A DNA stretch of 64,000 nucleotides from Wolfiporia cocos (taxonomy: Eukaryota; Basidiomycota; Agaricomycetes; Polyporales; Phaeolaceae): positions 3,224,001 to 3,288,000 of the forward strand of contig JACCLO010000009.1 of assembly GCA_029448655.1 (NCBI GenBank). The letters run 5' to 3'. This document shows, piece after piece, positions 1-9,442 of the stretch (position 1 is the stretch's first letter; every line of letters begins with the position of its first letter). The translations under genes were made by a program, and so were the position numbers. The notes below the pieces were generated by a model. It was not told the origin of the DNA. It worked only from the letters and a program-made list of their open reading frames with translations, and searched no databases.

Positions 1-1757
1 TCAGCCAGCTTTTGCAGGACTCGTCGCTCTCGCTCTCTGTGGGTCGTTTGGTCTGGAGAGAAGATGAGGATGTCGTCCATGTAGACTAATACCCATCCTT
101 CCGCGATTTCCTCTTTTAGTATCTCGTTCATCATGGCCTGGAACGTTGCTGGTGAATTGCACATCCCAAAGAACATTACTGTTGGTTCGTAGAGGCCAGC
201 ATTGGTTTTGAATGCGCCCTTCCATTGATCGCCTTCTCGGATCCGTACGTTGTTATATCCTGCTCGCAGGTCCATTTTGGTGAACACCTTTGCCCCTCTT
301 AGCTTCTCGATGAGTTCGGATATCAGGGGTAGGGGATAAGCGTTCTTAACCGTTCCTTCGTTTAGGTATCGGTAGTCCTGGCAGGGCCTTAGCCCTCCGT
401 CTTTCTTTGGGACGAAGAAGGCGGGGGACGCCATGGGGGACTTCGATGGTCGGATGAATCCCTTGGCGAGATTTTCTGCCAGAAATTCGTCCATGGCCTT
501 TTGTTCTCTGGGGGACAGCGAGTATACCTTGCAGTCTCGGGGTACGAAGTCAGGTTTTAGTTCGATAGCATGGTCCCACGGTCTCGAAGGGGGAAACGCG
601 GTTGCAGCTTTCTTGCTGAAGACGTGTGCGAAGTCTTTCAGGTGTTCGGGGAGGGCGTCCTCTGTGGGCCCCCTTTCTCCTGTCTCGGAGAGTTTCTGGG
701 ATTTCGTCACCACCTTGCGTATGCGGGATAGGGCTGCGCTTTCCTGCCGGAATCGCCTTGGGTTCCTGGTTCTAGGGGCGACCAGTTTCTTGGTTCGGAC
801 AAATCTCCTGAGTAGTTGGTATTCTTCGTCTGAGATGGGATCCTCCCCTGGCTGCCGAGTGTCGGTGGAGCCGAAGCCCGCATCCCCTCTCTTTGTTTCA
901 TCGAGCTCCTCTACCTGGACTACTTCGGGGGTGAGGGCTTGTTCAAATATTATTTGCGCAATGCGCATTCCGGGAATGATACGATGAGGTGTCGTCGATT
1001 GGTTGAACAGGATGACTTGGACTTCTCCGCGATAGTCAGGATCGATCACTCCTGCCCCAACCGTGAGCCCGTGTTTGAGCGTGAGGCCCGATCGTGAGGC
1101 TATCCTCCCGTAAGATCCTTTTGGGATCTCCATTTGAACCCCGGTGGGGATCGCCTTCCATCCCCCAGGGGTGATTTCCTCATCCTTTGAGGCGTATAGG
1201 TCGTATCCAATGGCACCGTCGGTTCCCCGCGTTGGGAGCTTCCCTTCGGGGGCTACTGTCATTTTGACAGTGTCGAGTTGGATTATGGCGTCGGTTGTCC
1301 GGGCTTTTTCTGTTGGTTTGTCAGGGGCGATATCGACCTTCCCTGTTGCCCAGTCGATGACAGGGCTCTCCTTTTTCAACCAATTGTATCCGAGGATTAC
1401 TTCTTCCTTTCCGATGTTTCCTACGAGGAAGCGGACTTTTCGTTCCTTTCCTCCATATTTGATGGGGAGGTAGACTTCCCGATCTACCTGTCCGTCCTTG
1501 TTGGTGGTTCCATCGACGTTCCGGACGGTGATTGGGTTTCTTAGAGGTCGAGTCACGATTCGGTGTCGAATGACAAGTTTTGAATGGATCAGGGAGGACA
1601 TGGCTCCCGAGTCGATGAGGGCGTTTACTTTCACGGCTTTCTGCAGCTTCAGGGTTACGGGGATAAACAGCGACCGGTCACGTTCATACGAGGTAATTAC
1701 ATGAGCTGCGCTTTCGGGAGGTAAGACCGTGCGCTTCCTCCCTATTCGAAATCCTGG
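1..1757 (-). CDS. pol: Ty3/gypsy pol with dUTPase between protease and RT (element 1, partial)
   Basis: Retrotransposon polyprotein read leftwards and cut by the window edge. The frame has no stop from 1757 to 1 and opens just inside the gag 3' end in the -1 frame, so expression probably needs -1 frameshifting. Domains in order: retropepsin-like protease with ALIDSGAM around 1600-1625; a complete trimeric-type dUTPase at about 1245-855 with the motifs AIGYDLYA, GRIASRSGL, GVIDPDYRGEV, RIAQIIF and AGFGSTD; then reverse transcriptase, whose YMDDILIF active site lies at about 86-63. RNase H and integrase would lie outside the window. The dUTPase keeps the Asp of motif 3 (the catalytic base in this family) but has Ser for Pro in motif 2. 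Its place between protease and RT differs from every other dUTPase in the window, which are C-terminal. The ORF looks intact, so the copy may be young. Confidence 0.9.
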
Positions 1758-3391
1758 TCATCGAGAATCTGGGCAAGGAACGAGGGGTTCTTAGCTTTGA
1801 GAATCCTGATCGCGTTAACTGCTTCTTCCACTGCGGTGGCTCCATCGTCCTCGTCCTCGGTGTCTTCTTCTTCCGTGTGGGCGGCGGGGTTCCCCTCCTC
1901 TACGGCCTCTACCTTTCGAGCTTTGCCCTTCGCAGGAGACTTTTTCTTTCGCTTTGGGCAGTTGCTGGAGAGGTGGCCCTTCTCCTTACAATTGAAGCAC
2001 CGCCCCTCAGTTTGGAGCTTGCGTCGCTCTTCTGTGGACATTCGGTCAACGTCCATTGCGTTCGGGTCTTTCACGGGAGTCGGTGTGGCTGGGGAGCTAG
2101 GTCCCTTGGATCGCCACTGGGGTTTCTTCTTGGGGTCTCCTTGTCCTTTGATGAACGTGTTATAATTGTTCTCGTTGATGGATGCTTGTTTCATCCAGTC
2201 CGTGAGGGTTATGACGGGGGGAACGATATTTATGACATGCGTAACGAGTGCGGGTCGGATGGCTCTCTTGTACAAGGTGACGAGGAGTGGGTTGCACTGT
2301 TGTCGGTCCAGTCCCGTTTTTCCTACGAGGTTATCAAATTCAATATTGAAGTCGTCGATGTTCTTCTTCTCCTGCCTGAGGTCAAAGAGATCGTCATTGG
2401 TTTTCTGTTTCTCTTCGATGGGCTCGAATGCGGCGTCGAATTCTGCACTGAACTGGAGTAGCGTGGGGAGGACGAATGCTCCTGTCGCCGGATCTGTGTG
2501 CTTGGCGTAGTAGTTCTCCTTCCATTGGTCTACTCGGTCGCTTCCTCGAATGTAGGACATGATGAAGAGGATTTTCTGATCGTCGGTCTGATAGTCTGCC
2601 GCGAACATGGTGAACCATGTGTTGCAATCATTCTTGAAGCGTTGTAGCTTCTTTCGTTCTCCCTTGAAGGGTTCGGGGGTGGCGAGCTTTATGCGGTTCC
2701 CTCGCCCTGGTGGGGCGAACTGCCCGCCCCATCCCGCGGGGTTCCCTCCGCCCGGGGGGCCTCCTCCGCCTGGTGGTCCTCCTCCTCTGCCTGGCGGTCC
2801 TCCTGGATTGCCTCCTGCACCGCCTGCTGGATTACCGGTGCCGCCCGGGGGACCTCCGCCCCCGGGGGGACCTCCCCCTCCAGGAATTCCTCCTCCTCCA
2901 GGCGCTCCTGGTCCGGTGGGGTTTGTTCCGCTAAGATTTCCAGGTAGCGGATTATTAACTGGCGGAGGGATATTGGCCACTCCCCCTGCGCCCTGGCCCG
3001 TGCCGCTGCTTCCCGGAACAGCACTTCCGCCCAAGGTTGTACCTCCCAGACCCATGCTTCCTCCTGCAGGGTTGGGGTTCGTCGTCTGTCCTCCGAGTTG
3101 TCCATCGCCTGTTCGAGATATGGTGATGGTCGGTGTCATCAAATTTGTGACGTTTCCAAAGCGTTCGAAAGCGGCGCGTGTCTGCTCCCAGGGGTCGTTC
3201 GAAGATGGGGGTAACTGTACCCACGAGGGAATAAGTCTGTCTGGAGTCGGGACGGTGAGATACCCTCCTTTCGTAAAGAACCCTGCGGGGGGATCTCTCC
3301 ACTCGTGTTTGTCTTCGTAGTAGATGCGTCTGTATTCTTCGGGGAGCAGATGGATCAACCGGTTCGGGAGATCCAGGTCAAAGCGTTGCAT
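1742..3391 (-). CDS. gag: Gag of gypsy element 1
   Basis: A 549-aa structural protein starting MQRFDLDLP, only 45 nt after the 5' LTR. A Gly/Pro-rich low-complexity stretch covers roughly residues 105-225. It is followed by a retrotransposon capsid-like region (ATPEPFKGERKKLQRF onward, about residues 235-400). Near the C-terminus a single CCHC zinc knuckle, CFNCKEKGHLSSNC, precedes a basic segment and an acidic tail. The architecture is that of Ty3/gypsy Gag, which assembles the particle and binds RNA through the knuckle. The stop overlaps the start of the pol frame by about 5 codons. The GC-rich Gly/Pro tract also gives long open frames on the other strand, which I take to be shadows. Confidence 0.88.
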   Translation of the reverse strand: MQRFDLDLPNRLIHLLPEEYRRIYYEDKHEWRDPPAGFFTKGGYLTVPTPDRLIPSWVQLPPSSNDPWEQTRAAFERFGNVTNLMTPTITISRTGDGQLGGQTTNPNPAGGSMGLGGTTLGGSAVPGSSGTGQGAGGVANIPPPVNNPLPGNLSGTNPTGPGAPGGGGIPGGGGPPGGGGPPGGTGNPAGGAGGNPGGPPGRGGGPPGGGGPPGGGNPAGWGGQFAPPGRGNRIKLATPEPFKGERKKLQRFKNDCNTWFTMFAADYQTDDQKILFIMSYIRGSDRVDQWKENYYAKHTDPATGAFVLPTLLQFSAEFDAAFEPIEEKQKTNDDLFDLRQEKKNIDDFNIEFDNLVGKTGLDRQQCNPLLVTLYKRAIRPALVTHVINIVPPVITLTDWMKQASINENNYNTFIKGQGDPKKKPQWRSKGPSSPATPTPVKDPNAMDVDRMSTEERRKLQTEGRCFNCKEKGHLSSNCPKRKKKSPAKGKARKVEAVEEGNPAAHTEEEDTEDEDDGATAVEEAVNAIRILKAKNPSFLAQILDDQDFE

Positions 3392-3423
3392 GGACTTGCA
3401 CTCTTGGTAAGTGAGTCTGTTAA

Positions 3424-3436
3424 GAGCTCGACCTTC
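3424..3436 (-). other. Self-primer binding site of element 1
   Basis: One nucleotide inside the 5' LTR (on the minus strand) lies AAGGTCGAGCT (3435 to 3425). It is the exact complement of AGCTCGACCTT in the LTR at 3612 to 3602, about 37 nt downstream of a TATAAAG box (3649-3643). No TGG-type tRNA primer site is present. This is the arrangement of Tf1/sushi elements, where the first 11 nt of the transcript prime reverse transcription. Confidence 0.7.
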
Positions 3437-3969
3437 TGTTACGGATCGAATATCCGTTCAGCTGAGATGTTAAGTCGAGTTACTCAGCGTATCGAGTAGC
3501 GCACTACTCGTCGGACTCAGCAGAGTCGAGCGTCGATATACTGGCTGCAGACTTAATTGCTTAAGTCTTTGAGAACGAGTATAGGATCCTTGTAATTCAA
3601 CAAGGTCGAGCTGAGGAACTCGGCCAGTATTTACAACAGGGTCTTTATACTACGATTCTGTAATCGGGGTCATAGTGTCCTTGGTACTGCTACCACTAAG
3701 TCCATAAGGTTAGTACGCTACGATAACTAAGCCGAAACGCTGCGGTTGAGCGCAACAATGGCTGAAACGTAGAAGCTCTGTAGATATACAACAGATATCA
3801 CCTAGAACCTGATACGCTATGAGACTAGGGGCGTAGGGTTGTTGTACATGAAACGAGGGTCGGTGGTTGAGCAGGGACCCTAAGAATAATCGGTCAATAC
3901 AGCGGTTGAACGCTAAGTCCTCCTCTCCAGTGAGGCGTCAAAATATACGGATTCATACGGATCGTAACA
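3437..3969 (-). repeat. 5' LTR of gypsy element 1 (relative of family A)
   Basis: 533-bp LTR bounded by TGTTACGG and CGTAACA as read on the plus strand. On the minus strand it has a TATA box at 3649-3643. It shares the block from GAGAACGAGTATA to AAGGTCGAGCTG with the solo LTR-A copies near 44, 47 and 57 kb, so these are related families. The flank CAAAT (3970-3974) should be the target duplication; its partner is outside the window. The element is inserted in the pol gene of element 2. Confidence 0.85.
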
Positions 3970-5118
3970 CAAATTGTCCCCTTCAAAGTGGGTGACAAAG
4001 TACTCATGGACGTGCGAAGTTGGCAAGACACCGAAAGAAGTCTAGCCCCTCGCTACATCGGCCCATTCCAAATCACGGAAAAATTGGGACCGGTAACGTT
4101 CAAGGTGTACATGGACGCGCAATATAGGGCTTACCACCCTGTGTTCCATGCTTCGAAACTGGTCATGTACAAGGAATCAACCATCGAAGGTCAAAAGAGT
4201 CATTCTCCTGCTGCTGACAAGCCAACAGAAATGGAAGACCCGGAAGAATGGAAAGTGGAAGCCATTCTCGACCATCGTAACCGACGCGGCCGGTGGGAAT
4301 ACCTTATCCATTGGAAAGGCACCGGACCTGCGGAGGACACATGGGAAATCGAGGAACACTTGGCTAATGCTAAGGAGATACTGGACGAGTACAAGGCAAA
4401 ATATTCAGCCATTAGTATTGACCCGAATCAACCCCTTCGCCGATCAACTAGACTCGGCGGAACACGGCAGACAGTAGCCGTCTTCGACCCTGACTCACCG
4501 TATTGGGATTCGGACACATGTGTCTGGCCCGATGACTGGCCCCAATATCGAGACGATGTTGATCCTACACAACCAAAAGTGTACTACAAGCGCGATCCCT
4601 TTACGGGGCAATGGGTACATTCCGACGTTGAGTTCAACGAAGACTTGGAAATCGAAGTAAGAGTCAATGGCAAACTACCGACCAGGGGAACAACCGATGC
4701 AATTGGCTACGACCTGTATGCCGCACAGAATATCCTGATTAATTCATGGAAATCCGCTTCGGTCCCCACAGACATCCGCATCAAAGTTCCATATGGAACA
4801 TACGGTCGGATAGCGCCAAGGTCTGGACTTTCAAAAAGGGGCATCGATGTCCTTGCAGGTGTAATAGCCCATGACTACCACGGAGAAGTCTTTGTCATGT
4901 TGATGAACCTCACTGGAGACCCGTACCAAGTAAAGAAAGGCGATAGAATTGCGCAACTAATCTGCGAAGTAGCAATCACGCCCGAAATACAGGAATCCAT
5001 GACAAAGGAGAAGTTCGAAAAAGAAATTCGACCTCACCTACATGGAAGTGGACCCTACAACGAGCAGTTCAACAAGCCAACCACGCGCGGTACACAAGGT
5101 TTTGGATCGACAGGATGA
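3970..5118 (+). pseudogene. pol: 3' end of gypsy pol: integrase C-terminus, chromodomain, dUTPase (element 2)
   Basis: Open from the junction with the element 1 LTR (QIVPFKVGDK) to a TGA at 5116-5118. The upstream part of the gene was displaced beyond the window by insertion of element 1. Domains: integrase C-terminal GPY-like module (RYIGPFQI, VFHASKLV); a chromodomain at about 4250-4400 (EWKVEAILDHR, YLIHWKG, DTWEIEEHL), which in chromoviruses steers integration to marked chromatin; and a C-terminal dUTPase with motifs AIGYDLYA, GRIAPRSGL, GVIAHDYHGEV, GDRIAQLIC and QGFGSTG. The motif 3 Asp that acts as catalytic base is Ala (GCC, not GAC), so this dUTPase is predicted inactive. About 63-75% similar by eye to the 3' end of the intact pol at 35490-40025. 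Confidence 0.88.
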
Positions 5119-5214
5119 TAAAAGTGGAAAAATCGTAAAGTCTAGCCCTTCAATGGGCTCTAGCACAACTTCTACTCTCAACGGGGTCGTTAAAATCTAA
5201 AGGGGGGGGGGTAA

Positions 5215-5824
5215 TGTCACAAGAATTCTCCTAGTTTCCCTATATTTCTTACTATTTTTCCGGCAATTCTACGAATTATCTACGACTTTCTAGACCAATA
5301 ACTAGCCTATCTGGTTCATAAGTTAACGGTTACATACGTGCCGAATGATGGCCGCGTCATCTCCCATAGCGACGGTCTTATCTTATCACTAGTAGTTACC
5401 ATAAGTCACATGTCTAGTTCTAGCCAATCGGACATTCCGTCCGGAAGCAGTCAGCGTATAAACGTCAGCGGACCGGGCTTTGGTCACGCCCCGTCTTGGT
5501 AATGACAAGAGTGCAAAACGCCATTCGTGCGGCCTATGCCGCCTTTCTATATCCCGGTTTTGATCGGTATATGTATTTATCGTGTATTACTCAGTACGTA
5601 GGTACCTGGGGACTTGTACATACGAATACGGACATTAGAATTACCTAATAAGACTGTTAGGGGTCTTATGTATCATGTATATATACTAGCCTTGCTGAGC
5701 GCTATTGCCTCAGTTCTATTCATACTATCGAGTAACACTTGTGTCGTATCCTGCTTAACAGCTACTACCTTTCACCTAACCAGCAAAACCTCAAGAATAA
5801 CTAGTAAGTTGTTATCTTGTGTTA
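5215..5824 (+). repeat. 3' LTR of element 2 (family B)
   Basis: Preceded by a polypurine tract, a run of G followed by TAA (5200-5214). The LTR begins TGTCACAAGA and ends TCTTGTGTTA, so the terminus is TG..TA rather than TG..CA. A TATATATA box lies near 5679, and the predicted transcript start AGTTCTATTCA lies about 34 nt downstream. It abuts the KDZ pseudogene at 5825. Other family B copies are at 14504-15829, 41169-41774 and 41865-42483. Confidence 0.85.
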
Positions 5825-6080
5825 ACCTTCCGCATACCTTTCATGGATGTCGCAGCATGGCTGAGCACATAATCCATGTTCATCTGTCTGGAACTGGGGC
5901 TTGTGACAGCTCTGATGGTTGGGAAATAGCTCACCGCTCCCCCTTCTGAAAGTCAACAACCGAGTGAGGAAAGAAGCATCCGTGACGGCCACAAGCAGCA
6001 GCCCCAATTCCAGTTGCTTCAAGATTGTGCCTGTCTGCATTGGCCTGATTTACAGCACGATGATCGTGGCACGTTGACCT

Positions 6081-7000
6081 TATCACAAGACGCGCTGCGG
6101 ACCCAATGCGACGTGCTTATGAGTGGCATAATAGCCACTCCCCCAAAAGGGCTACGATAACAGCTCATGCTGCTATCGAGGGTCCAGCTATATCTGCAGT
6201 TCATATTCCCACGCTCGGCGCCTATTAGACACTCTATGGTGTAGGCCATGTATGCCGGCGCCACGTACGGGTAATGTACCCTAGTTATTGCTCCGTAACG
6301 TCTATGATATTATGCTTTCGCATTATCTGTGACATTACCCCCACTTCAAGGATTAACCGTCTCTGGTTAAGGAGATAACTTAGGCTGCATCAAGCCGCCC
6401 CCGGTACTAAGTATCACTTCTACTATGCTTTGTCATTGTGCCTGGTGAAGGGTACCCCCAATCCCTTATACCATTTGGCTTATGACGTGTGTGCCAACCT
6501 CTTGAAGGCCCGACTTACACCCTGGATTTTGGGTGCGGGTTAAGGCTATTTAATAGTAGTTTTTACCACGCAAGCTTTGACCAATCTTATCCCCTGATAC
6601 CTTACGGTTATAGAGGGGCCCCATGATACAGGGGGTCACGTGGTGGGTACTTTTCCCTCAGCCGCCAGTGGTTCGGAAGCGCCCCAGGCAGTGGAAATAT
6701 TTGCCACCACCCAGGTTCGAACCGGCGACCGGGTGAGCTGTTATTATATCACAAGACGCGCTGCGGACCCAATGCGACGTGCTTATGAGTGGCATAATAG
6801 CCACTCCCCCAAAAGGGCTACGATAACAGCTCATGCTGCTATCGAGGGTCCAGCTATATCTGCAGTTCATATTCCCACGCTCGGCGCCTATTAGACACTC
6901 TATGGTGTAGGCCATGTATGCCGGCGCCACGTACGGGTAATGTACCCTAGTTATTGCTCCGTAACGTCTATGATATTATGCTTTCGCATTATCTGTGACA
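6081..7000 (-). mobile_element. TRIM: non-coding miniature LTR retrotransposon, copy 1
   Basis: Two 254-bp LTRs (6081-6334 and 6747-7000), apparently identical, flank about 410 bp with no coding capacity. Target duplication GACCT at 6076-6080 and 7001-7005. On the minus strand the LTR begins TGTCACAGAT and ends TGTGATA. A polypurine tract ending GGGGGTAA abuts the 3' LTR. A self-primer, ATAACAGCTCA, lies 2 nt inside the 5' LTR and matches TGAGCTGTTAT in the LTR (6833-6823). A block resembling a tRNA T-arm (GGTTCGAACC) follows the primer site. It must borrow proteins from an autonomous gypsy element and sits in an exon of the KDZ gene. Confidence 0.9.
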
Positions 7001-7042
7001 GACCTCTGAGAACAATTGTCAGCATGCCCAATACCACGAGAG

Positions 7043-7642
7043 TGACACAGACACTCACTAAGACTGAATATAAGTTGAGGGGCGGTGTCGATAACGGTGA
7101 AGTGTAATAGTCAAGCAGTTGGTAAGAGACAACTAGTTGATTGTCGAGGAGAACTATTCTGAGTCTACAACGTACTCAGAGGCTAGCTTATATACATGAA
7201 GGGTAAGACCCATAACACCGTAGGTAAGACTAGAGATACCGCAGGGCGTAGGGTTATGTACCGGTAATGGTACGACCCGAAGCTTGTGATAGTTCCTAAG
7301 GTCGCTGACTGAGCGTAAGGCTACAGCATGTGACGTGAGTTAGGCCGCTGACTGAGCAAGAGGCAGCGGCAGGTGACGCGAGTCACTAGAAAGCCATGTG
7401 ACGTGTGGCAACGTATGTTGTGAACTCTTTGTAGGGTCACGTGCAGGAAAGATAAGATAAGTCTACAGATAAGATGAGGCGCCATGATAGGCGCTGAGCT
7501 AACGTGCACAAGAGATAAGATAAGAGTTATCTACGAGAGTGAGATAAGATAGGCATCACGTGATATAGAAAGCGAGTAGAACGAGCTGTAGAAAATCAGA
7601 GAAAATAGGGAAAAATAGGGAAAAATAAGAGAAACCGTGACA
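7043..7642 (-). repeat. Solo LTR, family F
   Basis: 600-bp LTR; on the minus strand it begins TGTCACGGTTTCTC and ends GTGTCTGTGTCA. Perfect target duplication GAGAG at 7038-7042 and 7643-7647. It lies in what I read as an intron of the KDZ pseudogene. A single LTR with intact duplication indicates LTR-LTR recombination after insertion. Confidence 0.88.
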
Positions 7643-7659
7643 GAGAGGCAACAACAGCT

Positions 7660-7865
7660 GCAATGACAACCACCGCGACCGCGACCACCGCAACCATTGC
7701 GACCACCGTGATTATTGTGACCACCGTGACCATTGTGACCACCATGACCATCGCGACCACCGCGACCACAACCTCCGCGGCATTCGCGACCTCCGCGACC
7801 GTGACCACCGCGACCACCACGACCATCGCGACTGCCACAACCTCTGCAGCCTCAGCAGCCAGCGG
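7660..7865. repeat. Degenerate 9-bp minisatellite (GGTGGTCGC on minus), cluster 1
   Basis: About 22 imperfect copies of a 9-mer, GACCACCGC-like on plus and GGTGGTCGC-like on minus. One minus frame would encode a Gly/Arg/His-rich peptide, but the tract lies between a consensus donor (CAG|GTGAAG, 8035) and an acceptor (CTCAG, 7006) that rejoin the KDZ frame perfectly, so I read it as intronic. Confidence 0.75.
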
Positions 7866-9242
7866 CTGCAACCACCTCATCCTCACTCTGTGCAATCTCC
7901 ACAGCTGCCACAACAGTACTCCCTGCTCCCAAAGCACAATCCAAATCTCCCTGCCTAGGTGCTCCCAATGCCCTTTGTTGACCATGAAATGCCCCTTTCC
8001 CCATGATCTCTATCTGGCATGTGAGATCGCTTCACCTGTTTGCTCTCCTTGGCCGCTGCCAAATGAATCTTGTATCTCGCCTCTGCTACCATGAACCCAT
8101 GCCCATCTCCCAGCCACACATCATTGTCTGGCTGCCTTGTTCTTAGGTGCTCTGCAGTAAAGTTACCGTCCATCACCATGCTTCTGCTGTACTTCCATCT
8201 GAAGCACCTCAGAGGTTTGGCCTTCAAAAATAGGGGTTACGCACTGGTATGTATCCTGCTCTCATTCATCTTGTAGATTGACCACAGGCTGTGGACAGGC
8301 TGCACAGAAGATTGCCAGATCTCCCGAGCCAACCTTCCGTCCAAGGTCATGTCCAAATCCATGCCACTTCCGGTACTTTAGATTCCTCCACTGTCGTGAT
8401 ACCCTCAGCAGCTCCCGGTACCTATCCTGTAATCCAATTGTCATCTCCACCTAGAATGCTGGTATTATATTTACGTACCAGTACCCGCTGTGGGGAAGCA
8501 TTGTCCGTCACCCGACGGAGCCGGCTGTAGTAGCTCATGGCAGACGTCTTGCATTCTTTGTTCGTCAATAGATAGTCATCAAGCACCCGGAATGTGAAGG
8601 CATTCTGTGGTTGCAGTGTACTCGCCGGATACAGTCCCATTGCAGGCAGCTGCTGGTCACGTGGTGGGCAGTTTTCACATCCACACCAGTTGACATCCAG
8701 ATGGTGAATGCCCGTCATATCCACGACCGTCAACATGCTGCCGTTCCGACCGGTGCCTCGGAATGGGCTTGATTCTGTGCGCAAGGTGTACTCCTCCCTC
8801 TCCGCCTCAGCCCCCTGGTCGTCGTCGTCCTCCTCCTCCTCCCCCTCCATCTCCATTTCCATCAGAGTTTCACCAGAAATGTGATATGGACACCGCCTTC
8901 CAGCATGCCCCAGCTCAAGCTTGATCCCAACCTCGTGTAGTGAGGAGCAAACACAAAAGTGACCACCCCACTCCCACTTTTGGACTCGATGGAACAGATG
9001 CTGCAGATGCACTAGCTGACAGCAGTCGATGCATGTCACCGGTCAACCAAAGCATTCTAGACATTGCCAATCGCCCTGCCGTGTGCCACACTTTGAGCAT
9101 ATCCTTGGGTCTGGTGGAGCATCAGAGTCGAGTAGTATAGCCAGGTATGCATCCCGATGGGGCAGCCAATCCCGTAGGAAATCATTCTGAGTCTAAAATG
9201 ATTCCAAACATTAATTACAGCCTGAATAATGGATGCTGTCAT

Positions 9243-9335
9243 GACCGCAGCCTCTGCAACCTCTACAACTGTGACCATCACGACCACCGTGACCACCACA
9301 ACCGTGACCACCGTGACCGTGACCTTCATGGCTGC
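9243..9335. repeat. 9-bp minisatellite, cluster 2
   Basis: About ten degenerate copies of the same 9-mer (GACCACCGT on plus), just upstream (in the minus sense) of the acceptor CTCAG at 9191-9187 that opens the main KDZ exon. Probably also intronic. Confidence 0.65.
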
Positions 9336-9442
9336 AACTTCCTCCACCTCAACATAGTGGATACCGCACCTTACACTGTTGTCTCCGCACACTCTCCGAG
9401 ACAGGCTGTCACGGATGTACCCAGGGGGTCACTGTACGTCCC

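Noticed and set aside
2607..3320. Long plus-strand frame rich in Pro-Pro-Gly repeats
   Set aside because: Antisense of the Gly/Pro-rich part of gag (1742-3391, minus); GC bias keeps several frames open.
6710..6746. tRNA primer binding site in the TRIM (GGTTCGAACC block)
   Set aside because: No TGG next to the LTR, and the block lies beyond the perfectly complementary self-primer site; it may be a relic or coincidence.
7596..7985. Val/Ala- and Thr-rich frames over the 9-bp repeat
   Set aside because: Translations of a minisatellite in non-coding frames; the KDZ splice sites place it in an intron.
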